A stretch of DNA of 53,449 nt from an uncultured Burkholderiales bacterium. Its GTDB lineage: Bacteria > Pseudomonadota > Gammaproteobacteria > Burkholderiales > Burkholderiaceae_C. The notes under the pieces were generated by a model. That model saw only the letters and a program-made list of their open reading frames with translations, did not search any database and was not told where the DNA came from. Position 1 is the first letter of the stretch. Every line of letters starts with the position of its first letter. The stretch is taken from contig CAJAYT010000137.1 in NCBI GenBank assembly GCA_903949285.1, positions 1 to 53,449 of the forward strand, given 5' to 3'. Positions 25,703 to 35,724 of this stretch are shown here, one piece after another. A program made the position numbers and the translations under genes.

Positions 25703-26395
25703 ATGAACGAACAGTATCAGACCATTGACTATCCCTACGAAACACTAAGCGTTGACGCTCGCAACAGAGTCATGCGCAACACCTACTGGTTGCTTGCAAT
25801 CAGTATGATTCCAACCGTTTTAGGTGCTTGGATTGGTATCGCAACTGGACTAACCTATGCTCTGTCTGGCGGCTTGGGTATGATATTTTTCTTGGTAGGT
25901 GCCTTCGGCGGCATTTACGCCATCGAGAGAACCAAAGAAAGCGTAACAGGTGTTTACGTACTCTTAGGATTTACATTCTTCATGGGCCTAATGCTCTCGC
26001 GCATGATTGCAATGGTTCTTGGATTTAGAAATGGGGCTGAACTCGTCATGTTGGCCTTTGGAGGTACAGCAGGCGTTTTCTTCCTAATGGCCAGCGTTTC
26101 AAGCGTTATCAAGCGTGACCTCTCTGCGCTTGGTAAGTGGTTATTTGTAGGCGTTGTGATGCTCATGATCGGCAGCTTGATCAACCTCTTTGTAGCCTCC
26201 ACAGCAGGGATGCTGGTGATATCTGTGCTCTCTATAGGTATCTTCAGTGCTTTCATGCTCTATGATCTCAAACAAATCATAGACGGTGGTGAAACCAACT
26301 ACATCTCAGCAACCTTAACTCTGTACTTGGATATTATCAATGTATTCCAAAGCTTGCTTGCCCTGCTTGGCATACTAGGCGGAGAACGCGACTAA
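25703..26395 (+). CDS. Bax inhibitor-1 family membrane protein (YccA-like)
   Basis: 230-residue inner-membrane protein with about seven transmembrane segments, starting with NTYWLLAISMIPTVLGAWIG and ending with SLLALLGILGGERD. The family signature SVLSIGIFSAFMLYDLKQIIDGGETNYISATLTLYLDIINVFQSLL is clear near 175-222, including the conserved acidic residues of the sixth and seventh helices. E. coli YccA interacts with and inhibits the FtsH protease; a similar role is inferred. The ATG has TTGGAG 10 nt upstream. A strong terminator follows. Confidence 0.93.
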   Translation: MNEQYQTIDYPYETLSVDARNRVMRNTYWLLAISMIPTVLGAWIGIATGLTYALSGGLGMIFFLVGAFGGIYAIERTKESVTGVYVLLGFTFFMGLMLSRMIAMVLGFRNGAELVMLAFGGTAGVFFLMASVSSVIKRDLSALGKWLFVGVVMLMIGSLINLFVASTAGMLVISVLSIGIFSAFMLYDLKQIIDGGETNYISATLTLYLDIINVFQSLLALLGILGGERD

Positions 26396-26422
26396 AAGCA
26401 TCCATACTAAATGCATGCAGAC

Positions 26423-26453
26423 AAAAGGGGTTCAAATTGAACCCCTTTTTTTT
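26423..26453. terminator. Strong bidirectional terminator
   Basis: AAAAGGGGTTCAA/TTGAACCCCTTTT with eight T residues on the plus strand and AAAA at the other foot. It lies between the convergent yccA-like gene and rlmD and probably serves both. Confidence 0.9.
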
Positions 26454-26497
26454 GGAGCAAAACTCAAGCACAAACTGCTTTAGTTTTTGTAAAGTTT

Positions 26498-28003
26498 TTA
26501 CACCTGTGCAGGCCAATCAAATACAGCCATACTCTCGACGTGTGCAGTTTGAGGGAACATATTCACAACGCCTGCCATGGTGCAAACATACCCCGCTTCG
26601 TGCACCAAGATTTGAGCATCACGAGCCAAAGTCGCTGGATTGCAACTGACATAGACAATTCTTTTTGGAGGCTTCCAACCACTGCCTGTGGTATCTGCAT
26701 TTGAGCCCTGTCTTACGCTTGGAAGTTGACTGATTTGTGCCAAAGCTTTAACGAGCGCCATGCACCCCTCTCGCGGGGGATCGACCAGCCATTTATCAAA
26801 TGCGCCGTCTGCCCACAACACCTCAGGCGTCATCTCAAAGAGATTGCGCATGACGAATTCTGCACTGCTCAACTCTGCTACACCAAGACTGGCTCGTCTT
26901 TGTTGGTTGTACCGATAGTTATCCTGCGCGCGAGATACAAGGATTTCGCTTCCCTCAATTCCCAGCACTTTGGATGCCAGTGTGGCCAAGGGTAGCGTAA
27001 AGTTTCCCAAACCACAAAACCAGTCCACAACACTCTCACCGGGCTTGATTTGAAGGTAATTGATTGCCTTTGAAACCAACACCTCATTGATATGGGGGTT
27101 GACCTGAGTGAAGTCAGAGGGACGGTACGGCATTCTCACCCCAAACTCCTGAATGCTATAGGCCAATCGAGATTGCTCGTGCTCGTCCATTAAGTGCAGC
27201 GAATCTGTGCTGCTAGGTTGCAACCACCACTGAACGTTATGCTGAACTGCAAAGTTCTTTAACAACTCTTTATCTGCCGCGTCAATAGGCTCTAAATGAC
27301 GAAGCACCAAAGCCGTTACCTCATCCCCACAAGCAACCTCTATTTGAGGACAACTCTCGCGCACCGCCAAAGAGCTGATAAGTGCTCGAAGCGGCAAAAG
27401 TAAGTCACTTACGTGCTGGGGCAAAATGGAGCATGAATGAATATCTGCTATGTAGCGACTTTGACGCTCATGAAACCCAACCAGTGCGTGTTCACGAGCC
27501 TTGACATAACGAACTGACAAACGGGCTCTATAACGGTAACCCCACTGCGGTCCGTGAATAGCCCGCATGATCTCAAGCGGCTTAACCCGGCCAATATGCC
27601 AAAGATTATCTTCCAACACCCTTTGCTTGATGGCTACTTGCGCGGTGCCGTGCAGATGCTGCATCTTGCAACCACCACAATCGGTTCGCTTTAAACCAAA
27701 ATAGGCACATTCGGGCTTAACGCGCTGGGAGGACTCTTTTAAAACCTGAACGCATACACCCTCCTCCCATTTGGGTTTACGGATATTGATTTGGGCTTTA
27801 ACGGTCTCAAAGGGCAAGGCACCTTCTATGAATACAACCTTACCGTCCTCTCGCCTGCTGACACCTCGGCCCTCGAGATCAAGGGACTCGATAAAGTAGG
27901 TGGGGTAATTCGCAAAATCGCGCTGCTCTACAGATTCAATATCTTTTGGAGCAGTCCTAGCGGATTTGGATCTTGAATTCTTTCTCAACGCGGTGGCAGC
28001 CAT
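26498..28003 (-). CDS. rlmD: 23S rRNA (uracil-C5)-methyltransferase RlmD
   Basis: SAM-dependent iron-sulphur RNA methyltransferase making m5U1939 in 23S rRNA (RumA family). 501 residues. A TRAM-like N-terminal domain; iron-sulphur cysteines C99, C109, C112 and probably C191; the SAM motif [14 protein letters not shown] at 327-340; the catalytic cysteine C454 in [13 protein letters not shown]. The first two cysteines are spaced by nine residues instead of five as in E. coli. It overlaps the nlpD end by 19 bp and closes the surE-pcm-nlpD-rlmD operon. Confidence 0.94.
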   Translation of the reverse strand: MAATALRKNSRSKSARTAPKDIESVEQRDFANYPTYFIESLDLEGRGVSRREDGKVVFIEGALPFETVKAQINIRKPKWEEGVCVQVLKESSQRVKPECAYFGLKRTDCGGCKMQHLHGTAQVAIKQRVLEDNLWHIGRVKPLEIMRAIHGPQWGYRYRARLSVRYVKAREHALVGFHERQSRYIADIHSCSILPQHVSDLLLPLRALISSLAVRESCPQIEVACGDEVTALVLRHLEPIDAADKELLKNFAVQHNVQWWLQPSSTDSLHLMDEHEQSRLAYSIQEFGVRMPYRPSDFTQVNPHINEVLVSKAINYLQIKPGESVVDWFCGLGNFTLPLATLASKVLGIEGSEILVSRAQDNYRYNQQRRASLGVAELSSAEFVMRNLFEMTPEVLWADGAFDKWLVDPPREGCMALVKALAQISQLPSVRQGSNADTTGSGWKPPKRIVYVSCNPATLARDAQILVHEAGYVCTMAGVVNMFPQTAHVESMAVFDWPAQV

Positions 28004-29034
28004 TTAAGGGGATCAACGGGTTTGCCGTACTTGCGTATCTCAAAATGCAGCTCGGGTTGATCAGCGTCGCTGTTACCCACCTCTGCTATTTTTTGACCCT
28101 GTTTAACACTCTGGTCTTCTTTGACCAAGATGGTTTGGTTATGAGCGTAAGCGCTTAAGTAAGTGTTGTTATGTTTGATGATCAACAAATTACCATAACC
28201 CCTCAGTCCCGACCCTGAGTAGACGACTTTGCCGTCAGCAGCAGCCAGCACTGGGTCGCCGAGCTTGCCGGATATGTCTACGCCCTTATTTTTGGACTCA
28301 TCAAAAGTTGCAATCAGTTTCCCGTTAGCTGGCCAAATGAAGGTAGGATTTTCGCTGGCGTTCTCAGTGCTTGAGGGGACGCTTGGCGCAGGCTGCGGGA
28401 CCTGTACGGCGGGTTGTGACGCAGGCGCAGCGCCAGGAGCAGGGGCAATTGAAGCTGAAGCAGGGGCGGCGGGGCTCGGAGTAGTCGTGGGAGGAGAAGT
28501 GCTGAGCGCCCCGTTTACAGTTCCCACGCTAGTCATCGTTCCGGTGCTTGTCGTTGGATTGTTTTGTGAGTTAACAGGGCGTACGACAACCCCGTCGGTG
28601 GTCACACTCGCTTCTGGGGGAACAACACGCAAAACGCGTCCAACATCAATCACGTTGGGGTTATCTATGTTGTTCCATTTTGCTAAGTCTTTCCAGTTTT
28701 GACCATTATCTAAGGAGATATGAAAAATAGTATCCCCTGGCTTCACGGTGTAATAGCCTGGTCTGGTTGAATTCTCGTTAACATTAATATTCGTAGCAGT
28801 ACTCGTGACAACAGGCGCTTTAGAAGCCACGTTGGTCCGACTATCAGACGTATTAGGTTTACCAAGTGAGTGATCAACAACTGGCGCAGGAATGCTGATG
28901 TTGGGGCTAGAACAACCCCCAAGCAACAAGGCTAAACAAAGCCCTAAAAGAGCAGGCGCTCCCAAATTGGAACCCAACCTGGCTTTTTGAGCCCGCCGGT
29001 CCATTACATCACTTCGTCCTATCAAGGGGTCCAT
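27985..29034 (-). CDS. nlpD: NlpD-type LysM/M23 lipoprotein (amidase activator)
   Basis: About 349 residues. N-terminal lipobox LLLGGCSS; LysM domain [28 protein letters not shown] (peptidoglycan binding); a long Pro/Ala/Thr linker; and a C-terminal LytM/M23 domain. Two zinc-ligand positions are changed: NKGVDIS where active enzymes have H before the G-D motif, and ELHFE instead of HLHFE. It is therefore probably non-catalytic and, like E. coli NlpD, an activator of cell-division amidases. The start is chosen at 29034 because GGAG lies 10 nt upstream; an ATG at 29052 and one at 29004 are alternatives. Confidence 0.92.
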   Translation of the reverse strand: MDPLIGRSDVMDRRAQKARLGSNLGAPALLGLCLALLLGGCSSPNISIPAPVVDHSLGKPNTSDSRTNVASKAPVVTSTATNINVNENSTRPGYYTVKPGDTIFHISLDNGQNWKDLAKWNNIDNPNVIDVGRVLRVVPPEASVTTDGVVVRPVNSQNNPTTSTGTMTSVGTVNGALSTSPPTTTPSPAAPASASIAPAPGAAPASQPAVQVPQPAPSVPSSTENASENPTFIWPANGKLIATFDESKNKGVDISGKLGDPVLAAADGKVVYSGSGLRGYGNLLIIKHNNTYLSAYAHNQTILVKEDQSVKQGQKIAEVGNSDADQPELHFEIRKYGKPVDPLKWLPPR

Positions 29035-29053
29035 CCTGCATCTCCAAACCATT

Positions 29054-29896
29054 TTAGTTAATTCCCGATTTTAGAGGCACAAAATTGACAGCTTCTAGAT
29101 ATGCATTCTCAAACCCGTTCTCTGTCTTATCCACCACAATCAAAGCCTGTGTTCTCGCGCCCGTTGCCACAGGGGCTACGATACGTCCCCCAACTGCGAG
29201 TTGGTTCAACCAGCTTTGAGGAATATTTTCTCCCCCCGCAGCAGCAATGATACCGCTGTAAGGTGCGCCTTGTTCGTAACCGAGCATACCGTCCCCAAAA
29301 AGTAAGTGCAGATTTGGAACTCTAAGAGGACGCAAATTTTCTTTGGCTCGCTCAAACAATCCTTTTAGCCTCTCAATACTGTAGACCTCTTGGCAAAGTT
29401 GACTCAACACAGCCGCCTGGTATCCACAACCCGTTCCAATCTCCATAACCCGCCCAAGTTTGCCGTCAGCGCTTAAATTCTTACCCTGCCTAAGCAGTTC
29501 TATCATCCGAGCGACAACGTTGGGTTTAGAGATGGTTTGCCCCAATCCTATCGGTAAACTGGTGTCTTCATAGGCCTGGTTTACCAATGCGGTATCAACA
29601 AAACGGTGCCTCTCAACGCTTAACATAGCGCTGAGCACAACGTTGTCCTCGATCCCCTGCTGTGCAAGCTTTCTCACCATGTGCTCACGCACAGTCGAGG
29701 AGTCTAGCCCTACGCCGCTTGGACTCTCAAAGGTCTGAGCAGTCGCACTGACTGCTCGTGCAGAGTTATCCAGCTTCTTTGACGCATTCACTCTTGCTTG
29801 AACAAAGGGGGTAGCGGGGGCAACCCTATTCGCAAGACTCTTTTTAGACTCTAGCGCATCAAGTTTTAACGGGAAAGTAGGTCTGTCTTTTGTCAT
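29054..29896 (-). CDS. pcm: Protein-L-isoaspartate O-methyltransferase
   Basis: Repairs isoaspartyl damage in proteins using SAM. About 280 residues; the catalytic domain (from VREHMVRKLAQQGI, about residue 67) has the usual length, preceded by an extra, basic, probably disordered N-terminus of about 65 residues. Motif I is VMEIGTGCGYQAAVLSQL; the active-site region is EDTSLPIGLGQTISKPNVVARM. The ATG at 29896 is preceded by TTG in frame. Second gene of the surE operon, 51 bp after surE. Confidence 0.94.
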   Translation of the reverse strand: MTKDRPTFPLKLDALESKKSLANRVAPATPFVQARVNASKKLDNSARAVSATAQTFESPSGVGLDSSTVREHMVRKLAQQGIEDNVVLSAMLSVERHRFVDTALVNQAYEDTSLPIGLGQTISKPNVVARMIELLRQGKNLSADGKLGRVMEIGTGCGYQAAVLSQLCQEVYSIERLKGLFERAKENLRPLRVPNLHLLFGDGMLGYEQGAPYSGIIAAAGGENIPQSWLNQLAVGGRIVAPVATGARTQALIVVDKTENGFENAYLEAVNFVPLKSGIN

Positions 29897-29950
29897 CAAA
29901 AGATTTTTACTAAAGAATTAAGGAGCAGGCCAAAGAATCCAAGCATTCGA

Positions 29951-30700
29951 TCAATGATCCAAAACCTTTGACCAAGCACTCAACTGTGCGTATTCAGTTA
30001 AATCAATCTGCAAAGGTGTAATGGATACATTTCCGTTTTTTGTTGCATAAAAATCAGTGTCGTGAGCATCATCTTTTGCAGGCCCTGCCCCGCCAATCCA
30101 GTACATGGTCTCGCCTCGCGGGCTTTCCTGAGTAATCACGCGCTCGGCGGCGTGCCTGCGACCCAATCGGCAAATTTTATTAGCGCCCAATTGATCCAAG
30201 GGCTTATTTGGCACGTTGACATTCAACAACCACGGCTTGGAGCCTGATATATGAGCATGACTCAGTTCTTGAACAAGCGCTCTAGCCCTCGCCGCGGCAG
30301 CGTCGAGGTGATCCCAGCCCTTTTGCACCTGAGAGAACGCAACAGCGGGTATACCCATCAAATACCCCTCCATTGCAGCCCCGACCGTGCCCGAGTAAAT
30401 CGTATCGTCCCCCATGTTCGCGCCGTTATTGATGCCAGAGACCACTAAATCTGGTTTGTACCCGAGAAGACCTGTCAGTGCAATATGCACACAATCCGCG
30501 GGGGTACCGTTCACGTAACGAAAGCCGTTGGAGGCTTTGTGCACGTAGAGCGGGGCGTTTAGCGTTAGAGCGTTTGATTTTGCGCTGTTATTTTGCTCTG
30601 GAGCAACAACCTCCACTTGCCCTAAATCTTTTAAGGCTTCATAAAGTGCAATGATGCCAGGCGCCTGGTATCCGTCGTCGTTGGAAACTAATATCTTCAT
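29951..30700 (-). CDS. surE: 5'-nucleotidase SurE
   Basis: Metal-dependent nucleoside monophosphate phosphatase active in stationary phase. About 249 residues. MKILVSNDDGYQAPGI carries the metal-binding aspartates; EQNNSAKSNALTLNAPLYV and VVSGINNGANMGDDTIYSGTVGAAMEG complete the family signature. The ATG at 30700 has AAGGG 6 nt upstream. First gene of surE-pcm-nlpD-rlmD. Confidence 0.97.
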   Translation of the reverse strand: MKILVSNDDGYQAPGIIALYEALKDLGQVEVVAPEQNNSAKSNALTLNAPLYVHKASNGFRYVNGTPADCVHIALTGLLGYKPDLVVSGINNGANMGDDTIYSGTVGAAMEGYLMGIPAVAFSQVQKGWDHLDAAAARARALVQELSHAHISGSKPWLLNVNVPNKPLDQLGANKICRLGRRHAAERVITQESPRGETMYWIGGAGPAKDDAHDTDFYATKNGNVSITPLQIDLTEYAQLSAWSKVLDH

Positions 30701-30835
30701 CAAAAACCCTTTAGTGTTCCTTGATTGTAGGGTCAGTCCCAGCCGAATTTGGAAAATAGGATGTCAATCTAGGTCTCTACAATAACAAAAGCCGTATCAT
30801 TTGCACCCATCACCACAACAGATTAAGGAATAAAC

Positions 30836-31819
30836 ATGCTGGCATGGTTATGTGAGAAAACAACTGGGGTAGAAGATTTAGTTCGCAAAGAGATGGCAAA
30901 CCCCACTCCAGGCCCAGATGAAGTCTTCATTGAAATTGAGGCTGCAAGCTTGAATTTTCCGGATCTTTTGATCGTTCAAAACAAATACCAGCTCAAACCA
31001 GCGCTCCCATTCGTGCCCGGAGCGGAGTATGCGGGGATTATTCGAGCTCTGGGCTCCGGTGTCAAACACTTAAGCGTTGGAAGCAGGGTTGCGTGCTTAA
31101 ACAGCATCGGAGGCTTTGCAAGCCACACCATCGCCCCCGCCAGGCTTTGTTTACCCCTCAGTGATCGCTTCACTGCAGAAGACGGCGCGTCTTTCATCAT
31201 GACCTACGGGACCTCATACCATGCGTTGATTGACAGGGGCGGCTTGCAAGCTGGGGAGACAGTGCTGATTTTGGGGGCGGCCGGCGGAGTTGGCTCAGCT
31301 GCAATTCAAATTGCAAAGGCAAAAGGTGCGAAAGTAATTGCAGCAGTCTCAAGTGCCGAGAAGTGCGAGACCGCAAAAGCGCTGGGGGCGGATGAGTGCA
31401 TCAACTACTCAGAGGGGGACTTTCGCGAGCAAATTAAAGCGCTCACTGCAGGTCTTGGTCCCAACGTTATCTATGACCCTGTTGGAGCGCAATGGGCTGA
31501 GCCTGCGTTTCGCTCGATTGCTTGGAGAGGAAGGTATTTGGTGGTCGGATTTGCGGGCGGAAACATTCCAAGTATTCCCTTTAACCTCATGCTACTGAAA
31601 GGGGCAAGCGTTATTGGTGTATTTTGGGGGGACTTCTCAAGAAGAGAGTATGACAATAACAGAGCCATGTTGAATGAGCTTGTCGATTGGTATGAGAGAG
31701 GACTCATCAAACCTTTGATTGACACAGTGTTTGAGATGTCAGAGTTAAAGCAGGCTTTTGCCAAGATGAGTTCAAGAGGCGTTAAAGGCAAATTGGTACT
31801 AAAAAATCGCTTGAACTAA
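30836..31819 (+). CDS. NADPH:quinone oxidoreductase, zeta-crystallin-like MDR family
   Basis: 327-residue medium-chain reductase without the zinc ligands of alcohol dehydrogenases. N-terminal GroES-like domain with SLNFPDLLIVQNKYQLKPALPFVPGAEYAG; Rossmann motif LILGAAGGVGSAAIQIAKAKGAKVIAAVSS near 142-171; C-terminal RGVKGKLVLK. Substrate unknown; relatives reduce quinones or enoyl-CoA-like acceptors. The ATG has AAGGA 7 nt upstream. Followed after 30 bp by rmuC, possibly co-transcribed. Confidence 0.9.
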   Translation: MLAWLCEKTTGVEDLVRKEMANPTPGPDEVFIEIEAASLNFPDLLIVQNKYQLKPALPFVPGAEYAGIIRALGSGVKHLSVGSRVACLNSIGGFASHTIAPARLCLPLSDRFTAEDGASFIMTYGTSYHALIDRGGLQAGETVLILGAAGGVGSAAIQIAKAKGAKVIAAVSSAEKCETAKALGADECINYSEGDFREQIKALTAGLGPNVIYDPVGAQWAEPAFRSIAWRGRYLVVGFAGGNIPSIPFNLMLLKGASVIGVFWGDFSRREYDNNRAMLNELVDWYERGLIKPLIDTVFEMSELKQAFAKMSSRGVKGKLVLKNRLN

Positions 31820-31849
31820 ATTTACTTTGCAAAAACCAAGCTCAAACAA

Positions 31850-33397
31850 ATGTCAGACATAAACTCAACCTCGTTTTTTATAACAGTCGCTTTGGTATCG
31901 ATGGGAGCCTGCGCGGCGGTTGGCATCACTGGGCTCTTCATTCATAAGTTCTTGCTTCGCTCCGGTGGTGATGAATCCCCCGCACACGCAGGCGATCACG
32001 GCAACCCTGTGAGCTCCGCCCTCGCCTTAGAGCGCTTTGAGGTTTTAGAGCGTGAGCGCGAAAGCCTTAACAGTCTGGTTCAAACCTTGCAAGTTGACAT
32101 AGCGGGTCTACAAAAAGAACTTAATCTGAACCGGGAGGAGAAAAGCGTTGCACTTGCCAAGTTAGAAGCTGAACAAACGGCTCACCAAACTGCACTCAGT
32201 GCCAAAGACCGAGAGGCCGAGCAGCACGAAAAAACCAAACAACGATTAATTGAGAGCAATCAATCTTTGGCTGAAATCAGGATACAACTTGACAACGAAA
32301 AAGCTTCAGCACATGAAAAAATAGAGCTCCTCAATCAAGCCAAGGAGAGCCTTAGTCTTCAATTTAAGACACTTGCTCAGGATATATTGGAGGAGAAATC
32401 AAAAAAGTTCTCCGAGGACAACCAACAGCGTTTAACGCAACTTCTGGACCCTTTGAAATCCAAAATTACCGAGTTTCAAGCCAAAGTAGAAGATGTCTAC
32501 GTGAAAGAGGGAAAAGACCGCTCCGCGCTTGCTGAGCAGGTCAAGCAGTTGGTTGCACTCAATCAAAACTTAACTGAGGAGGCCAAGAACCTGACCAACG
32601 CGCTCAAGGGCTCCAGCAAAACTCAGGGCAATTGGGGTGAATTGGTCCTGGAGCGCGTGCTGGAGGGTTCAGGGCTTAGAAAGGGTGAAGAGTACGTAGT
32701 GCAGGTCAGTCAAACGAGGGAGGACGGCAGCAAAGCACAAGCGGACGTGGTTATTCACCTGCCCGAAGAGCGCTCGTTGGTCATTGACTCCAAGGTCTCT
32801 TTAAACGCATACGATGAGTTCATGTCGAGTGAGGACGCAGAGCTCAAGAAGATTGCGGCAAAAAAACACATTGACTCTGTTAAAAACCATATTAAAGAGT
32901 TATCACACAAAAACTATCAAGCGCTTTACGGCGTTAAATCGTTGGATTTTGTGCTGATGTTCATCCCTATTGAGCCGGCCTTTATGCTTGCGATCACCCA
33001 TGATAAAGAAATCTTTATGGAGGCGTGGAAGAAAAATGTTTTGCTAGTCAGCCCCTCCACTCTGCTCTTTGTGGTGAGAACAGTGGCACACCTTTGGCGT
33101 CAAGAGGCGCAGAGCAAGAACGCACAGGACATTGCCCACAGAGGAGCAGAGCTCTTTGACAAGCTCGTTGGTTTTGTGGAAGACTTAGATGCTTTGGGAC
33201 TTAAGTTAAAGCAAGCTCAGGTTAGCTACGACAGCGCATACAACAAGCTCAGTACAGGGCGAGGAAACGTGATTCGACAAGCACAAATGCTCAAAACACT
33301 GGGTGTAAAACCAACCAAGAATTTACCCACCTCGCTGAGCCAAAAGTTAGAAGATGGACCACTGGATCTTGAGGACTCAACTCGTCTGCAGGTGTGA
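31850..33397 (+). CDS. rmuC: DNA recombination protein RmuC
   Basis: 515 residues. One N-terminal transmembrane helix (about 9-32), a long coiled coil rich in Glu, Lys, Gln and Leu (about 60-265), then the RmuC domain: GSSKTQGNWGELVLERVLEGSGL, DVVIHLPEERSLVIDSKVSLNAYDEF, HIKELSHKNYQ, DFVLMFIPIEPAFMLA. RmuC limits inversions at short inverted repeats and has a restriction-nuclease-like core (EXK-type residues in the VIDSKVSL region). No neighbour gives further function. Confidence 0.94.
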   Translation: MSDINSTSFFITVALVSMGACAAVGITGLFIHKFLLRSGGDESPAHAGDHGNPVSSALALERFEVLERERESLNSLVQTLQVDIAGLQKELNLNREEKSVALAKLEAEQTAHQTALSAKDREAEQHEKTKQRLIESNQSLAEIRIQLDNEKASAHEKIELLNQAKESLSLQFKTLAQDILEEKSKKFSEDNQQRLTQLLDPLKSKITEFQAKVEDVYVKEGKDRSALAEQVKQLVALNQNLTEEAKNLTNALKGSSKTQGNWGELVLERVLEGSGLRKGEEYVVQVSQTREDGSKAQADVVIHLPEERSLVIDSKVSLNAYDEFMSSEDAELKKIAAKKHIDSVKNHIKELSHKNYQALYGVKSLDFVLMFIPIEPAFMLAITHDKEIFMEAWKKNVLLVSPSTLLFVVRTVAHLWRQEAQSKNAQDIAHRGAELFDKLVGFVEDLDALGLKLKQAQVSYDSAYNKLSTGRGNVIRQAQMLKTLGVKPTKNLPTSLSQKLEDGPLDLEDSTRLQV

Positions 33398-33460
33398 GTA
33401 AAAATGTAAGCGCACTATGGGTTTTCCAGATGGGGCTTTTTTTAAGTCAATAAATTATCC

Positions 33461-33787
33461 ATGAAACTCCCCGAAAAACACCATGTCTACGTCATTGAAC
33501 TATCCAAGGATGTTCTTAAGGAGGGTCGCTTTTTGAGAGCCAACCCAGACTACAAGGATGGACTGCCCTGTGTCTATGTAGGTATGACGGGACTGGATCC
33601 TGATATTCGGTTTGACAAGCACAAAGCAGGGATCCAGTCCAATCGATATGCCAAAGAGTATGGTCTGCACTTGATGCCTGAGTTATATGCTGAATTCAAT
33701 CCTATGCCCTACGAGGACGCCCGCTATATGGAGGTGGATTTGGCCATTCGGCTTAGACAAAGCGGGTACGGGGTCTGGCAGGCTTGA
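33461..33787 (+). CDS. Small GIY-YIG-like protein
   Basis: 108 residues. It has the two strand motifs of GIY-YIG nucleases in the spacing expected: VYVIEL (9-14) and VYVGMTG (38-44), then R50, the HKAG turn (54-57) and an acidic residue E91 in YMEVDLA that could be the metal ligand. Only one small domain is present. Stand-alone proteins of this class are mostly uncharacterised. It follows rmuC by 63 bp in the same direction; a link to DNA repair is speculation from neighbourhood. Confidence 0.72.
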   Translation: MKLPEKHHVYVIELSKDVLKEGRFLRANPDYKDGLPCVYVGMTGLDPDIRFDKHKAGIQSNRYAKEYGLHLMPELYAEFNPMPYEDARYMEVDLAIRLRQSGYGVWQA

Positions 33788-33889
33788 GCGCAAAAGCCTA
33801 ATCTCTTACCAGGCGCGGCAACCCAACAATGACAAACTACAAAAACGCTTCTCTCATCACAATAACACTTAACAACAAACGGTAAAACC

Positions 33890-34924
33890 ATGAAATTTAA
33901 ACTCAACTTAAGCCCTTACAAGGTATTGATCTCGGTTGTACTGTTTTCATCGCTCCATCTGTGCGTAGCTTTTGCACAAACGGGTAAGACTTCGAGCGCC
34001 TCCCCCTCAGATTTACACAGTGAGCGCTGGCCCAAACACACAGTACGCATATTGGTGGGCTTTCCTGCGGGCTCGACACCCGACATGATTGCTAGGACGA
34101 TCGCTGAGCCGCTATCAAAGTCCTTAGGCCAAGCGGTGATTGTTGAAAATCATGTTGGAGTTTCAGGCAATTTAGCTGCTCAGTTGGTAGCGCATGCCCA
34201 AGACGACCACACACTGGGCCTCATGATCAACGGCAATCTAACGACCGCAAAGTTGCTGTACCCATCGCTGGACTTTGATCCGCTGAAAGATTTCTCCCTC
34301 ATCTCCTTGATTGCCGATAGTCCATTGGTGTTGGTAGCGCCGGCTAACCTACCCAGCGGCAAGGCTTTCTTGGCAACAGCTCAAACACAGGGCAACCACT
34401 GGAATTACGGCTCAGTGGGTACTGGCTCCATGGCACACCTTGCAATGGAGGCTCTTAAAGCATCTAACCCAGGACTCCTGCCCGAGCACATCCCCTACCC
34501 CGGCAATCCAGGCGTGATGAGTGCACTCATGGCTGGTGAGATACAAATGGCTTTAGTGCCAATAGGAGTTGCTACGCCGCTCATTCACAGTGAGAAGATT
34601 CAGGCTATAGGACTCTTGGGTAGTAAAAGCATATTGGCCCCCAACTTAGTCCCCCTATCTGAGCTTGGGATTAAAGGGGGATCAACACAGTTGCAGGTGT
34701 GGGACGCTTTGGTGGGCCCTAAGTCCCTGTCACGTGATGCTCAAGCAAGGCTTGAGCGAGAGCTGAGTGTTATGTGGCAAAGTAATGAATTACGGGCACA
34801 ACTGTTTAATCAGGGTTGGATTCTTAGGGGGACTAACAAGGAGGCGCTTAAAAACATCATCAACCCTGAGTATTTGCTGATGCAGGGGCTGATCAATAAG
34901 AACAAAATTCAAATCACACCCTAG
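33890..34924 (+). CDS. Bug/TctC-family tripartite tricarboxylate solute-binding protein
   Basis: 344-residue periplasmic binding protein. The signal peptide ends near AFAQ (about 30). Typical blocks: WPKHTVRILVGFPAGSTPDMIARTIAEPLSKSLGQAVIVENHVG, WNYGSVGTGSMAHLAMEALK, IPYPGNPGVMSALMAGEIQMALVPIG. Ligand unknown (usually carboxylates or aromatics). No TctA/TctB membrane subunits are nearby, as is common for Bug proteins of Burkholderiales. Confidence 0.93.
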   Translation: MKFKLNLSPYKVLISVVLFSSLHLCVAFAQTGKTSSASPSDLHSERWPKHTVRILVGFPAGSTPDMIARTIAEPLSKSLGQAVIVENHVGVSGNLAAQLVAHAQDDHTLGLMINGNLTTAKLLYPSLDFDPLKDFSLISLIADSPLVLVAPANLPSGKAFLATAQTQGNHWNYGSVGTGSMAHLAMEALKASNPGLLPEHIPYPGNPGVMSALMAGEIQMALVPIGVATPLIHSEKIQAIGLLGSKSILAPNLVPLSELGIKGGSTQLQVWDALVGPKSLSRDAQARLERELSVMWQSNELRAQLFNQGWILRGTNKEALKNIINPEYLLMQGLINKNKIQITP

Positions 34925-34968
34925 CACCAGAATTACCAGCACGCATGGGTGTACGCCTCTCAATGTTC

Positions 34969-35595
34969 TTAAGTTGGTTGGTCCATCAAATCTTTAATCC
35001 TCTGCAGTCTTAGAGCTGGATCACGCTGGGCTAACAAACTCACCCGCTCTTCGCTCACCAAGCCCAACAACTCAGCCCATCGATTCGCAACCCAACCCGC
35101 TTCATCGAGGCAAAAAGGTTGTGTGAACGGGAATTCATTTAACTTAACGCCCATTTCTTGGTTTTGGGCAATCAATTGACCCAGTGTATTGGCCACATCT
35201 TGAAGGTCTGCACTGACTGAGACAGGCGCGTCTTCTGGCAATAACAAAACATCCGCTCGTTCAACACCTGCTAGCTGAGACAAGCGTTGCTTGATCTCGA
35301 ACCTGCTCCAACCCACGCATTTAATACGGTACAAGGCGGGTTGAACGGCTTGAAATTCAATAATCTTTGCTAAGGTTCCAAAATTGGCGAGCTTGTTTGC
35401 TTGCTCGGGCAATTTAACCTCCGATCCTTCAAGCAGTGTTACCACGCCAAAGGGCTCACCCCTTTCGTAGTGACGTTTGATCATGCTTAGGTAGCGAGGC
35501 TCAAAGATATTGAGCGAGAGAATACCGCAGGGAAACAAAGTCATCCCAAGGGGGAATAAACTGAGACCCTCAATTTGATGTTTTAAATCGAACAT
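34969..35595 (-). CDS. LON substrate-binding (N-terminal) domain protein
   Basis: 208 residues, equivalent to the N-terminal domain of Lon protease without ATPase or protease parts. Shows LSLFPLGMTLFPCGILSLNIFEPRYLSMIKRHYERGEPFGVV (15-56) and FGTLAKIIEFQ. Stand-alone LON-domain proteins (COG2802) are widespread; their role is not settled. Convergent with the Bug gene and divergent from the TPR gene. Confidence 0.92.
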   Translation of the reverse strand: MFDLKHQIEGLSLFPLGMTLFPCGILSLNIFEPRYLSMIKRHYERGEPFGVVTLLEGSEVKLPEQANKLANFGTLAKIIEFQAVQPALYRIKCVGWSRFEIKQRLSQLAGVERADVLLLPEDAPVSVSADLQDVANTLGQLIAQNQEMGVKLNEFPFTQPFCLDEAGWVANRWAELLGLVSEERVSLLAQRDPALRLQRIKDLMDQPT

Positions 35596-35724
35596 TCTTT
35601 AATATTTCAATAGAATAGCTACATACACAGGATACTGCCTCAGCGAGTAAGAGGAAATATTTTTTCACACTTTTGAAGCCGACGAATCCAACAAATTCTT
35701 AAAAAAAGAAGACCACTCTCAATC

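Noticed and set aside
33398..33440. Terminator after rmuC
   Set aside because: A T run is present (GGGGCTTTTTTT), but no stem of reasonable length can be drawn before it.
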